A stretch of 64,000 nucleotides of DNA from Pictodentalium vernedei (taxonomy: Eukaryota > Mollusca > Scaphopoda > Dentaliida > Dentaliidae), in NCBI GenBank assembly GCA_031216915.1, contig CM062294.1:164813455-164877454 (forward strand), read 5' to 3'. Shown here piece by piece: positions 9,259 to 18,713 of this stretch. The notes under the pieces were generated by a model. The model saw nothing but the letters and a program-made list of their open reading frames with translations, was not told the origin of the DNA and ran no database searches. Each line of letters starts with the position of its first letter. Position 1 is the first letter of the stretch. A program made the position numbers and the translations under genes.

Positions 9259-12200
9259 AAATATCTATTATATTCAAATACGTCTTTTTCGCTACCTGCA
9301 AAAAAAGATGACGCAAAAAGAGATATCAAACGTAGTTTGTCTATCTTAGCTCGAACGTTTTCGGAATTTAAGAATTGGAGTTCGATAGGGTTTTTTTTTT
9401 TTTTTCTTTTTCTTTTTAAACTAACTCTCTCGATGTCACTATCGATTTCTATAATTTTGTGTTCATCTAATTCTTCTTGATTTTCTGGAATCCTATCATC
9501 CACAACCATATCTGGAATCTTATCATCCACAATCGTATCTGGAATCCTATCATCCACATTCATATCGTCTAAAATTAGATCCAAAGTCCAATGTCCGAGT
9601 GCCAAAGTGCTTATTTTATCATCTAATATGAATCTCTTATCGTCGTCGGCCGTCAGCGAAATCTTGTCGAGTATTTCGGTATACACGTCGTGATTTTCGC
9701 TTCGAATCGATTTCATAGTCTTATACACCGGACCACTTCCTAACAGACAATCTTTATACTCTTGGAAAGAGATGTTTTTCTTCACCATGCACGTTTTAAC
9801 TCCTTTGCACTTCTTGATCTCTTCATCATCTTCTAGATGATAAGCATACAGTTTGGGTCTCAAGCCCACAAATTTGACAATTTGCTTACCGCCGCTCTCG
9901 TCCTTAAATTTACCCAACACCTTCTTGTTGTTGTTCGATTGAATGTTGGATGGGTGATCGATGGGATAATTGCTCGTGTCGAACCACTCGGCCACGTCCG
10001 GAGATATATCTCGGTAGACGTCTTTCGTCTCTATCTCGTAAACTAAACTGTCCATGTCGGTGAACAGTAGTTTGGCTTTATCGCCAAATTTTCATTTGAC
10101 ATAATCGTAGTGAAACTCGTACATCAATTGCTTGCTGATATCTAAGATGATCGGTCCGAGATAATATGGTTTGTCGAACTTCAGGTGCGTCTTTTGCATG
10201 TGAACGGCCCCTAGATTTTCGTCGAATATAGTTCGGTGTTTGTAATTGGGTTTTGCCACTAATTTTTTAGCTCTTTTCTCAGACGTGACGAGTCGAACGT
10301 CGGTTCTCTTCCTGATGTTTTCCATCGATTTGCTGTACACGCAGTTCTTCATGAGTTTGAAGAAATCTTTTTCAAAATCGTTCTCGGCTTGAGTTCTGAG
10401 ATTCATGTTGAGATCAATGTATTTTTTCATCCAAAGCTCTTCGTCGAATCGAATGATGCGATGTATGTCGACTAATTTCATCCCGTAATTGACGTACTGT
10501 TTCAAATTCTCGCTGTAGACAACGTAATTACGTTTGTTAAATAAATTGGGAATGAGTTTTTCCTCGTCTCCTTCATTCGGTTCCATTCGTTCGGGAGCTA
10601 GCGGATAATCATTGTGTGGATCGTGTAATTCTTCCGGATAGTTCAAATCGACTTCTAAAATGCAAGGATAGTCTCTCCATTTTTGCATCTCTTCCGGTTC
10701 CTTCACCCATTCGAAATTTCTAATCGGTAAAGGATGACTCAAAGCCCAACCAAACAGATTATTGGCGTCCCAATACTGTATGTATTTAGTCGACCGTTTC
10801 GAATCGAAACCTTCTTTCATGTAGGGATTGTTAGCTTCAGAATATCTGTGAGAGATCATCGAGATGCCACCTCTCACAGCCCTTTCAAACATGAGCAACA
10901 TGTCCACGTTGGATAATAATTCCAATTGGACTTCGGTGATCTTCAACAGAGCGTCCCACGCCAGACCGGGTGCTGTGAAATACCAAGCGGGATCCAGATC
11001 GTAATTTCGACAACAGACGTCTCGAAAATTTTCGAACACGTCTGCCAAGAGCAGAACGTCGGTCTTCAGATAGAGATCGTGATAATCTCTCATGGTTTTC
11101 ATATCGAATGATTTCCACACGTTTTTGGCGTGTTCGTAATTCTCATTGGAAAAGTTGGATTCGTATAATTTCGAATAAAAATCTTCTTTCGAAGGTAGAG
11201 CGGTGTCTTCAAATCTCTTTAGATCGTTCATGTAATCGTAAGGATAGACTCCTTTCCTCAACATGATGTCTACTCGTTCTCTGAAATGTTCGCACGTGAT
11301 TTTAAATTTATCCTTGCTCATGTTATTGACTAATTTTTCCAGAGCAGTCGACATGAATTTAAAACTGTCGATGATACGTATGCGTATGTTTTTTCTTTTA
11401 ACGTCTCTCCGTCGAATACTCTTTTCTTCTCCATGAGCTTCCATTTTGTGAAGTAAATGTATCTTTCTTCGCTGTTCGCGATGCAATTTAATTCTCGTGT
11501 GAGGTGCCGAGATTTTTCACGAACAGATGACTGTCGTAACCTGAGAGATTGTGAAACATCACCGGATAGAAAGCAGCGTCTCGATATTTTAAATTACACT
11601 TGCTGTGAGCCGGCCCGCGATACAGACCTGTGTAATGATCGTGGTCTCTAACCTTCTTATTTTCCTCCGAATTCTCGTCGAACGATTGTCTGCATATGTG
11701 ACATTTGGTGGCTCTGTTATTTTCATCCTGCTGCTCTTGCGTGATGATCATTTTCTCCGGAGTTTTGAATTTGTCATATAACATTTGAATTTCGATTCTA
11801 ACTCTTCCACGAACCTTTGAGCCACGTCGTCTTCTTCGCACTGTTTCGTGTAGGTTAAGGGACCCATGTCGTGTTGTGAGTCGAAAGCGCATTTCATGTC
11901 AATGCAATAGCCCGAAGGTATGTGTTTTTGATATCTTTCGACGTAACTTTGAAGAGTGTTGGGTTGACAGGAACTCATTTTCGCAGTGAAACATTCGAAA
12001 TCGGCGTACACGATGAATGGTACTTTTAACCTTCTATTGTGATTTTCAAACTTCACGATGGTGTTGGGTTTAGGCATTTCGATGGCGACACCTTGATTTT
12101 CGTTGCAATATTCCTGATGTTTCACTAATGATTTTTCGCTCTTAAATATGTTCATGCAATTGTAACATAAAGATATCTTGCCTTTATGATTATTATTTTG

Positions 12201-12716
12201 TTTCAACAGTAATCTGCTCGGATGTTTAACCCAACAATAATGGCGATTGTCACCATTCGAAATCAATAATAAAATAATCGTCTTTTCTCCTCCAAGATAT
12301 GAAGTCTGTCTGAGAGGATAGATCTTTTGATTTTCGTCGTCGTATCCCAAGACGTTCACCGCTACGGTGGGATTTTGAACCTCAAAACGTTCAATGTGTT
12401 TTAACTCTGTTGGAAAAGTCACTCCGGTCCAATCGAGATTTTTAGAAGTTTCCTCGTAACGAGAAACTCTATTGGAGTTCATTTCGACAGGGTATAAAGC
12501 AGAGGTGACTGCCCATTTAAAACACTGATCATCTTTATTTCTCACATTGACCACGGCGTGTGTCTTAGTCAAGAAATACGATAATTCCAAGTAGGAAGAT
12601 CCTTTCAAAGGATCGTTTTTAGTTATGTGAATTTCGAGTTTCAACACCTCATCGAACGTCCAATTACTACCTTCATGTTGATAATTCGCGAGAGATGTCA
12701 ACATCTTGTCTTTCAT
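9213..12716 (-). pseudogene. Protein-primed family-B DNA polymerase (pPolB) of element A, broken
   Basis: Open pieces 12716-11748, 11892-11488, 11486-10092 and 10055-9213 form one gene of about 1100 codons. Exo I is YADFECF (near 12000), Exo II lies in NLSGYDSHLF (near 11530), Exo III is YLKTDVLLL (near 11060), motif A is YWDANNLFG (near 10755) and motif C is TDMDSLVY (near 10055). Between Exo I and Exo II sits CHIC..DHDHYTG..RG..H..CN, the signature of endonuclease VII/HNH-like domains. Breaks are frameshifts near 11770 and 11490 and an in-frame TGA at 10092-10094, just upstream of motif C. The C-terminus carries tandem repeats (9480-9560). It would replicate the linear element from its ends using a protein primer. 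Confidence 0.9.
9476..9560 (-). repeat. 27-bp tandem repeats in the polymerase C-terminus
   Basis: Three consecutive in-frame copies of a ~27-bp unit encode variants of VDDRIPD (IPDTIVDD, IPDMVVDD, VDDRIPEN). They lie downstream of all catalytic motifs and look like a recent slippage expansion in a dispensable tail. Confidence 0.7.
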
Positions 12717-13128
12717 CTTTTCGAAAACGTATCAGAAATTCGGTTTTAGTATCTATACATTACAACCACACGATCCCATCGAATTGAATGAGGTCGAGAT
12801 GGTGGACTTAGAGCGCTACTACCACAAATATGGAATGTGTTTGAAATTGGATGAAGCCGCGCTCGATTTGTTTTACGAGTACCAATGCGATCTGCTGAAT
12901 AATATCATCGTCGCTGAAGACAGAGAATTCGACAAGGGTGATTTATTGTTGTCCTATGGAAGTTACATATATCCAATAATCTCACTCGAACTCGTGAACA
13001 AATCGGGTGGTGAGAGCGCATTCGCCTATGAAAAAAAACTCAAAAGAGTAAAGATAAACATTCAAGCCATTTTCATAAGTGGAAAAATGATGAATGTCAA
13101 CATGCTAATAACGGACTTGGAAATATAA
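12706..13128 (+). CDS. Paralog 1 of a duplicated unknown gene, 5'-truncated
   Basis: The open frame (about 140 codons from a TTG) is similar along its length to 13361-13810: both share HDPIELNEV, LKLDEAALDLFYE, a YG.YI.P.IS.EL segment and end in NMLITDLEI. No ATG lies at a position matching the start of the second copy. Instead the similarity begins at about 12730, right beside the divergent polymerase start (12716). The 5' end of this copy therefore seems to be lost or replaced. I do not recognise the family. The product would be acidic, without signal peptide or membrane segment. It may be a relic. Confidence 0.5.
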   Translation: MSFIFSKTYQKFGFSIYTLQPHDPIELNEVEMVDLERYYHKYGMCLKLDEAALDLFYEYQCDLLNNIIVAEDREFDKGDLLLSYGSYIYPIISLELVNKSGGESAFAYEKKLKRVKINIQAIFISGKMMNVNMLITDLEI

Positions 13129-13360
13129 ACAATAGAGAGATTGAAATTTAAAATTTAACTTTTTATATATATATAAAGAGAAAAAAACTTTTACTAAAAA
13201 ATTTTACATTAATAAAATTAAAAAGTAAAAAAAACAACTTTTTATATATATATAAAGAGCAAAAAAACAAACTTTTTAAACAAATTATTATTTAAATACA
13301 AAATTTAAAATATACATTATTTGCCAGAATTCGTAAAACAAAAAAACTAAATAATCGATC
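13129..13360. repeat. Duplicated AT-rich promoter-like spacer
   Basis: The stretch AACTTTTTATATATATATAAAGAG occurs twice (about 13156-13182 and 13236-13261), separated by A/T-rich DNA, upstream of paralog 2. It is either a duplicated TATA-type promoter or simply part of the segmental duplication that made the gene pair. Confidence 0.4.
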
Positions 13361-13810
13361 ATGAAGACAGCAACACCTAAAAGATGCGAATTGAAATTGA
13401 AACGAGGCGAAACATATAAGAAATTCAGTCATAAAATCTATAGATTACAACGACACGATCCCATCGAATTGAACGAAGTTGCGACGAAGGGCTTAGAGCA
13501 CAAATACGACAAATATCCCATGCCTTTGAAATTGGACGAAGCTGCGCTCGATTTGTTTTACGAGTGCCAAAGCGACCTGCAGAACATCGTCATCGCCAAA
13601 GATAGAGAATTTGACAAGGACGATTTGTCGTTGCCCTATGGAAATTACATATTTCCAAACATCTCATTCGAACTCGTGGAGAAATTGGGTGGTGAGAGCG
13701 AGTTGACCGATGTAAAAAAACTCAAAAGAGCAAAGATAAACATTCAACACGTTTTCGAAAAAGGAGAAGACACGAGTGTCAACATGCTAATAACGGACTT
13801 GGAAATATAA
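13361..13810 (+). CDS. Paralog 2 of a duplicated unknown gene (intact)
   Basis: The frame is intact, 149 residues from an ATG after an AT-rich spacer. It has a basic N-terminus, then an acidic body with the conserved segments described for paralog 1, ending NMLITDLEI. No catalytic motif or known domain is visible. It is transcribed opposite to its neighbours on both sides, which suggests an accessory or early gene rather than a virion component. The duplication and a third tail copy at 13872-13926 point to repeated local copying. Confidence 0.6.
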   Translation: MKTATPKRCELKLKRGETYKKFSHKIYRLQRHDPIELNEVATKGLEHKYDKYPMPLKLDEAALDLFYECQSDLQNIVIAKDREFDKDDLSLPYGNYIFPNISFELVEKLGGESELTDVKKLKRAKINIQHVFEKGEDTSVNMLITDLEI

Positions 13811-13871
13811 ACAATAGAGTGATTGATTTTTTTGCGAAGAAGAAAGAAAAAACGTGATGAGATCATCTTGA

Positions 13872-13930
13872 AAACATGAGTGTCAACATGCTAATAATGA
13901 ACTTGGAAATATAAACAATAGAGAGATTGA
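13872..13930 (+). repeat. Third partial copy of the paralog 3' end
   Basis: The sequence from GAGTGTCAACATGCTAATAA through the AAACAATAGAGAGATTGA segment repeats the last ~35 coding bases and the 3' flank of both paralogs (compare 13090-13143 and 13778-13826). Only the end of the gene is present. Confidence 0.75.
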
Positions 13931-13983
13931 TTATTAGCGAAGAAAAATGAAAAAAAAAAAAGTAATGAGATCATCTTTAGATC

Positions 13984-14100
13984 TCATTTTTTTTTTTTGT
14001 TTTCCTTCTTCTTCACATTTTTTATTTCTTTGCTCTCTGCCTTGCGATATTTGTCATTATCGTCAAATTCATCCAGGTGATAAATTCTCCACCTTGTCAT
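13984..14100 (-). CDS. Small basic open frame, uncertain
   Basis: This frame of 38 codons runs from an ATG at 14100 to a TGA at 13984, rich in Lys, Glu and Asn and ending in a lysine run. It fills the gap between the paralog pair and the next leftward gene. There is no known motif; it could be chance in A-rich DNA. Confidence 0.2.
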   Translation of the reverse strand: MTRWRIYHLDEFDDNDKYRKAESKEIKNVKKKENKKKK

Positions 14101-14190
14101 CCTGATGATAAAATTATTTCTCAACCTTTTTTACCAATTTTAATATATTATTTTATACTTTCTATGATTTATATTTTATACAATTTTATA

Positions 14191-14418
14191 TTATAATAAC
14201 ATATTCAAAATCGGTATGTTCTTAAACGGCGAATTCTCACCGAGCAACAAACCCTTGCCAAGTCGCTCGACATTCCGTCCACTCTTCAGATAGAGACCGT
14301 TTCCTCTCAGAGAGTTGCCACCTCTAACGGGTTCCAGATACAATCCTTTACCACTGTCGTCTATGTGGACGCGACACACGGCTCCTCCCTTCTTCAAAAA
14401 CAGTCCGCTGCCACCCAT
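14191..14418 (-). CDS. Small Gly/Leu-repeat protein (structural, unknown)
   Basis: The intact frame encodes 75 residues with a GxGLYL-type motif repeated four times (GSGLFLK, GKGLYLE, GNGLYLK, GKGLLLG) and a hydrophobic end, PFKNIPILNMLL. Its ATG directly follows the stop of the upstream gene (TAA then ATG at 14421-14416), indicating a shared transcript. I associate such repeat proteins with the virion gene block of Polinton-like elements. A minor capsid or core role is inference. Confidence 0.6.
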   Translation of the reverse strand: MGGSGLFLKKGGAVCRVHIDDSGKGLYLEPVRGGNSLRGNGLYLKSGRNVERLGKGLLLGENSPFKNIPILNMLL

Positions 14419-14802
14419 TTATTTCTTAACCGCCGAACTAGCGAGTCCCGTGAGAGCTCCCACGCCGAGAGTCTTTCCGAGAAAGGGTAGTGCCTTTGCG
14501 GCGAAGGGTAATGCTTTTGCGGCTATTCCTACCAATAGCGGTAGGAAACCGCCTTTCATTCTCAAATTGTATCTCAATTCAGCGGGACTCAGTCTCACCG
14601 TCAACCCTCTTCCATCGCGAATCGCTTTCTCCATCCTTTTGATTTGACTTCTGGTCCAGGCGATCGAATCCTGACCGCCTCTCGTCAGATCTTCGTGAGT
14701 GAATTTGAATCTCACCGCCTCGCCTCGAGTTGTTAACGCTCTCTTAAGTTTCTTCCTCTGTCCTGCGGATATGTTCACGTTTTTAACCACGTATTGTGTC
14801 AT
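14419..14802 (-). CDS. Basic protein with hydrophobic C-terminus (adenovirus pX/pVI-like)
   Basis: The intact frame encodes 127 residues. Residues 1-80 are very basic (RKKLKRAL, RSQIKRMEKAIRDGRG). The remainder is a Gly/Ala/Leu/Phe-rich hydrophobic stretch containing an AAKALPF unit repeated in tandem (about 14500-14530). A basic half plus a hydrophobic half is typical of the pX/pVI-like minor core proteins predicted in Polintons and adintoviruses, thought to bind DNA or membranes. A gene of the same style is at 42641-43006 in element B. The exact role is unproven. Confidence 0.6.
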   Translation of the reverse strand: MTQYVVKNVNISAGQRKKLKRALTTRGEAVRFKFTHEDLTRGGQDSIAWTRSQIKRMEKAIRDGRGLTVRLSPAELRYNLRMKGGFLPLLVGIAAKALPFAAKALPFLGKTLGVGALTGLASSAVKK

Positions 14803-14963
14803 AATTCTGTTTTTAAAATATATTTACTTCAATTGTTTCTTGTTTAATAATTATATTAAAATAATTTTGTAAAATTAATATTGCGTTTATTTTATTTTGT
14901 TATCTATATATATACAATATTTTTTTTTTTGCTTCTATATTTCTCTTATGTGGAATCGTATCG

Positions 14964-15691
14964 TCACTCTCTCTCTCCGCGAAGATCTAACAGTTCACCA
15001 TTTTGATCCGTCAACGTGGTTTTGAGACTATACAACGTGTCCAAAATTACTGGAAGATAAACTAAATTTCGAGGTCGCTCCACGATCTTATAACCCGGCG
15101 ACACGTTTGGAAAGAAGGAATAGATCGTCGGTTGAGCGCTACCATTCACGTAACTTCCAGCAATCACGTCCACGTTCACCAGAATGCTATTGACTGCGAG
15201 AATGTCGACCGTATTTCAGATGCCGCGTGGCCTCGATACATCTTTCGATCAAATCCCAACATCTTGCCTATAGAATCGTCCGTGTTGAAATCCACTCGAA
15301 AATTATCTTCCAAATCCAACATCGTCTGTAAGGTATTAGGATTTGGAGCGACTCTGATCTTGTTGCTTCCCTTTCCATCCGTCTTCATTCGCGTCTGAAT
15401 GTAATTGTTCAAATCGTCTATGTCGTAACTCCATTTGGGAATTCGAATCTCCAACCAATCCGTTCCGTCGGAATACTTGAACGAGTTATTCTTTTCGGTG
15501 ACGTTGGGAAAGGAATAATAAGTCTCCAGATTCACCAAAACCATCTCGTAACTTTTCTCTCTATTCAATTCGATGGAAGGTTCGAATTTCTTAGCGAATC
15601 GAGTCGAATCGCCACTCACCACGATTTGAATGGATTGTTTCGCAGCCGTATTCTCGGCTATCCGTTCTAACAATTCTCCATGTTCGAACAT
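14964..15691 (-). pseudogene. Probable penton-like minor capsid gene, one frameshift
   Basis: Two open pieces, 15691-15176 (171 residues) and 15179-14964 (71 residues), are in different frames with a frameshift near 15200-15230. Together they give about 235-240 codons. The first has NLETYYSFPNV and a Trp/Ile/Pro-rich strand pattern; the second has PTIYSFFPNVSPGYKI and ends in LDLRGERE. I recognise this as the conserved second structural protein of this element group, likely the single-jelly-roll penton-like protein. That role is inferred from its size, beta-rich make-up and place beside the ATPase gene. Confidence 0.55.
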
Positions 15692-15723
15692 TATATTTTA
15701 ATTTTATTTTTTTTTGTTCAAGA

Positions 15724-16554
15724 CTAATTATTTGAAGATTTATTATTTTCTATTTTTTTTTTATTTTCACGCTCTATCTTATTATCAGAAACATAAAACT
15801 TGTCGAATCCGCACCGATATTTTCCGCGATTAAATTCGCTTGTCAAATCGATCACGACAAAATTGTAAAGTCCACCATCCCAAACCCTCTTGCAGAATCT
15901 CCTGAATTCCACCGCGCTCATGTCGTTTGCGACATGATCGCCGTAGATGTGATTGAGATTCTTGAGATCTTGGCGAAAGAGACATAGAAAATTAGTGTTC
16001 TCCCTTATCGTCTGTCTGGGCAATCGAAAATAATTCTGCGACAGGTAGAAAGAGTCCACGTTGCTGTGTCGACCCCTAATGTAATACGATTCGCATCGGT
16101 TCTGTCTCTCCAAAAGCAGATCGTCGAAAATCATGAGATTCTTATCTTCCGATTTCAGTTCTCTAGGATCCGGAACGTCGCTAGCGTTCTCATAAAATCG
16201 ACACTCGACGTTCGAAGATGCATTTCTCTTCATCAGCTCCGTCGCTGCACCGTCCAAAATGGTCGAAAGTGGAGCTCCGCTCTTGTCGTATTCCTCCCTA
16301 CTGTCAAAGATTCTGGCTATGACGTCCTTGGGCAATCTACGATCCATGCACTCTCGAAGCAATCTGTATTCGGGTTGAAACAAGCTCTTGCCAAACACGA
16401 ACAATCTGTCGTTATCCAACCAGTCGGGTCGGGACAACAGATTCATCAACAGATTGGTCTTTCCTCAATTCGATTTTCCCACTATCAAACCTCTTATGCT
16501 CTTGGGAAAGAACTCGTTATTCGACCTCTTGGTCGCGGCGTCGTTCCAAGACAT
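15724..16554 (-). pseudogene. A32/FtsK-type genome-packaging ATPase, stop inside Walker A
   Basis: Translation from the ATG at 16554 gives 29 codons, then an in-frame TGA at 16465-16467 inside the P-loop (GKSN, stop, GKT), then 246 further codons in the same frame to 15724. The Walker B-like segment is LMIFDDLL (about 16130). The rest matches the short A32/HerA-FtsK ATPases of Polintons that pump DNA into the capsid. The stop sits in the most conserved motif, so the protein as read is not functional. No frameshift is seen, so one substitution is the only visible break. Confidence 0.8.
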
Positions 16555-16648
16555 ATCTTTAATGTTTTATTTTGTTTGTTATTTTAGATTCTTTTCAAAC
16601 ACAATTTTTTTACGTTTTTCAAACTCTGTTTTTAATGTTATTATTTAT

Positions 16649-17029
16649 TTATATCGCACCGTCGCGAGTTCTCTTCAATCCGGATCCACTCGTCATTTTG
16701 GCTAAATCTTGTATGGGCACCACGGCATCCTTAAAATCTTTCCAACTTTTCGGCGTTCGCTCTAACGCAGCTCGCTTCGCCGGCGGACTGATCAACTTGT
16801 CGATCAACGCGTCGGCTGCCCTCTTGCCAGCCACAGAAGCTATCCTACCACTGGCTTCGGAAGCGGCTTTCTTACCAGCATCCAAAGCCGTCTTCTTACC
16901 GACCTCAAACGCGGTCGATGCGAGTTTTCTACCCGCGTCGCTCGTGAACGCTCGCATTATAGAATCGACGATGCCAGAACCGCCTTGAACGTAAGTTCTG
17001 ACGTTTCCCCTGTTCTTTATCACCAACAT
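16649..17029 (-). CDS. Ala/Lys-rich virion core protein (pVI/core-like)
   Basis: The intact frame encodes 126 residues. After a short N-terminus with GGSGIVDSIMRAF comes an Ala/Lys/Gly-rich helix-forming region (about 35-85) with repeats like AGKKAASEA and AGKRAADAL, then a basic C-terminus ending in LKRTRDG. Composition and the position between the ATPase gene and the terminal gene suit a DNA-binding core or pVI-like protein. No enzyme motif is seen. Confidence 0.55.
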   Translation of the reverse strand: MLVIKNRGNVRTYVQGGSGIVDSIMRAFTSDAGRKLASTAFEVGKKTALDAGKKAASEASGRIASVAGKRAADALIDKLISPPAKRAALERTPKSWKDFKDAVVPIQDLAKMTSGSGLKRTRDGAI

Positions 17030-17125
17030 ATTTTTTATGATATATTTTTTTTTTTTTCACCGGTAAATCGTTTTGTTGTTTTAAATACTTTTATTGTTCT
17101 AGTGTAAAAATTTACTGTTTTATTT

Positions 17126-17150
17126 TTGTTTGTTTGTTTGTTTGTTTGTT
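17126..17150. repeat. (TTTG)n microsatellite
   Basis: A run of about six TTTG units lies in the spacer between two leftward genes, just after the 3' end of the last gene of element A. Confidence 0.9.
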
Positions 17151-17162
17151 TCTCTCTACTTA

Positions 17163-18080
17163 TTATATACACATCAATCCTTCAATTCGTTCATCAGCCT
17201 TTTTATACTGGTTTTTATTCAAAACCTTCTGTCTTAACAATTCGTTAGATATAGTAACTATCTGCTTATCTAATCCTGTGTTACCAGCCCGTCTGCTCGC
17301 CATCAACAAACTCAATCTCTGAGACAGTGCGTCGGAATCGCTCGGAAGAAAAGTGGTTTTCACCCCTTTGCCAGTCACCGATTCGATGAACTTCTTGTTC
17401 ATATCCCATATGGGTTTCACCACTTTCGTCCACTTGTAACCTCTGTTGGCTTTGGGTCTCGTCTCTCTGGCATCGTTATTTCTCTTCATGGCGTGGGTCT
17501 GGACCAGAATGTCTCCGTAATTGTCGAAATCCTGTTCCGTGTAATCGCTGGGCTTGTCGTAAAGGAGAAATCTCCGCAGACCATCGGTCAATTCGTATCT
17601 GTTCGAACCGACGATCAATTCATCATACCCAATATCCACTTCCGTGTCACCTACAAAAATTCTTCCCTCCGAATCCTTATAAAATCCATACAACTGATCT
17701 CTCTTACCGCCATCATCATCGGACGATGCGACGCTACTAGTGGTGATAGTCGAAGCCGTATCGTCGCTCTCGCTCAAATCTGTTTGAATTCCCGTGGGAA
17801 CGTAATCCGGTGTAGATTGAACGGAATACCGATTTCCAAAACTAGGTGGCAACGAACCCATTCTCAAAGAACTCTCCTTTATGGGTCTCAATTCTTCGAC
17901 TCTCTCCTTCCTGCTTCGCTCTTGACCCTCCGTCACGGGTTTAAATATTTTTGTGGCTTCGCGTTTGAGTTCCATCTCACCAAGACGTCTGCTTCTATCA
18001 GCTGACTGAATGCCCTTCTTAGCACGCTCAAACTCTTCTAAAATTCGATCTCGGTATCTAGGATCCATCTGTAAAAACAT
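17163..18080 (-). CDS. Conserved hypothetical Polinton protein (305 aa)
   Basis: This is an intact frame. The second ATG (codon 5, 18068; MDPRYRD) is an equally good start. Residues 1-75 are Arg/Glu-rich, 80-125 a Ser/Thr/Asp-rich linker, and 130-180 a small folded-looking unit (GFYKDSEGRIFVG..EVDIGYDELIVG). A basic region (KRNNDARETRPKANRGYKW) and a helical C-terminus follow. I have the impression of similar proteins in other animal Polinton-like elements, with no assigned function. As the first leftward gene after the right terminal repeat it may be expressed from a promoter in that repeat. Confidence 0.6.
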   Translation of the reverse strand: MFLQMDPRYRDRILEEFERAKKGIQSADRSRRLGEMELKREATKIFKPVTEGQERSRKERVEELRPIKESSLRMGSLPPSFGNRYSVQSTPDYVPTGIQTDLSESDDTASTITTSSVASSDDDGGKRDQLYGFYKDSEGRIFVGDTEVDIGYDELIVGSNRYELTDGLRRFLLYDKPSDYTEQDFDNYGDILVQTHAMKRNNDARETRPKANRGYKWTKVVKPIWDMNKKFIESVTGKGVKTTFLPSDSDALSQRLSLLMASRRAGNTGLDKQIVTISNELLRQKVLNKNQYKKADERIEGLMCI

Positions 18081-18145
18081 CTTTCGTTTTTAATTGTTTA
18101 TTATTTTCAAAATTAAATGTGTAATTATTTTTAGGTTTATGTTTT

Positions 18146-18713
18146 TTTCTCTCTCCTATATATATCGATCACTTTTATTTATTTCCTAGGATATTCCCCC
18201 ACCCCATGACGAGGGGAGATAACTCCATATGATCGAGTTTATGAGAATCGAGCGATCCAATCGGTCAATTGGCGGAGAATCGAGCGATCCGATCGGTCGA
18301 TTAGCTGAGTTTGGGAATTCCCATAGTCGGGAATTCCCCTAATGACGTCATAAATGGGAAAAAACCCACCGCCTCAAAACAATTTTTTTGATGCTGGCCT
18401 AGAATGTTTTGCTCGCGTTCGCCAACGATGGATCGATGGTCTGATCTGCGATGGGAACGTCGAAAAAATTTTTAAAGTAAAAGATAAAAGTGACGATGTA
18501 TAATTTCGCCTTTTTTTTAAAAACGCGCGTTCACCACGAGTATTTGAACGTTAAAAGTGCGATCTAGGAGTCACAAAAAAAAACATGGGGGATTCAAGAT
18601 CAATGTACGTTTTGTGAACAAGCGTGCTTTTTAACACCGAATTCCACGTTGGTGAATGCTTCGTGTACACGTACATGTACAAATTGATATTATATCCACC
18701 TTTATTACCTACT
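18146..18713 (-). repeat. Element A right terminal inverted repeat
   Basis: Inverted copy of 1553-2155, with scattered substitutions and lacking ~40 bp present in the left copy around 1883-1922. It retains the GGGAATTCCC pair (18312-18338), TGACGTCA (about 18342-18349) and the tandem CGATC-rich motif. It ends CCTACT next to the duplicated target GTGGTA. Confidence 0.9.

Larger units (their letters stand above)
1553..18713. mobile_element. Element A: Polinton/Maverick (adintovirus-like) element, 17.2 kb
   Basis: The element begins AGTAGGTAATAAAGG and ends with its inverse (CCTTTATTACCTACT, one mismatch further in), has long terminal inverted repeats, and is flanked by the 6-bp duplication GTGGTA at 1547-1552 and 18714-18719. 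A 6-bp duplication, AG at the outer end, a retroviral-type integrase, a protein-primed family-B polymerase, an adenain-type protease and a packaging ATPase are the defining features of Polintons/Mavericks. The uninterrupted target is present at 28703-28708 in the other LTR. The interior is visibly richer in CG dinucleotides than the DNA on either side. Many genes have frameshifts or in-frame stops, so the copy looks inactive as sequenced. Confidence 0.93.
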
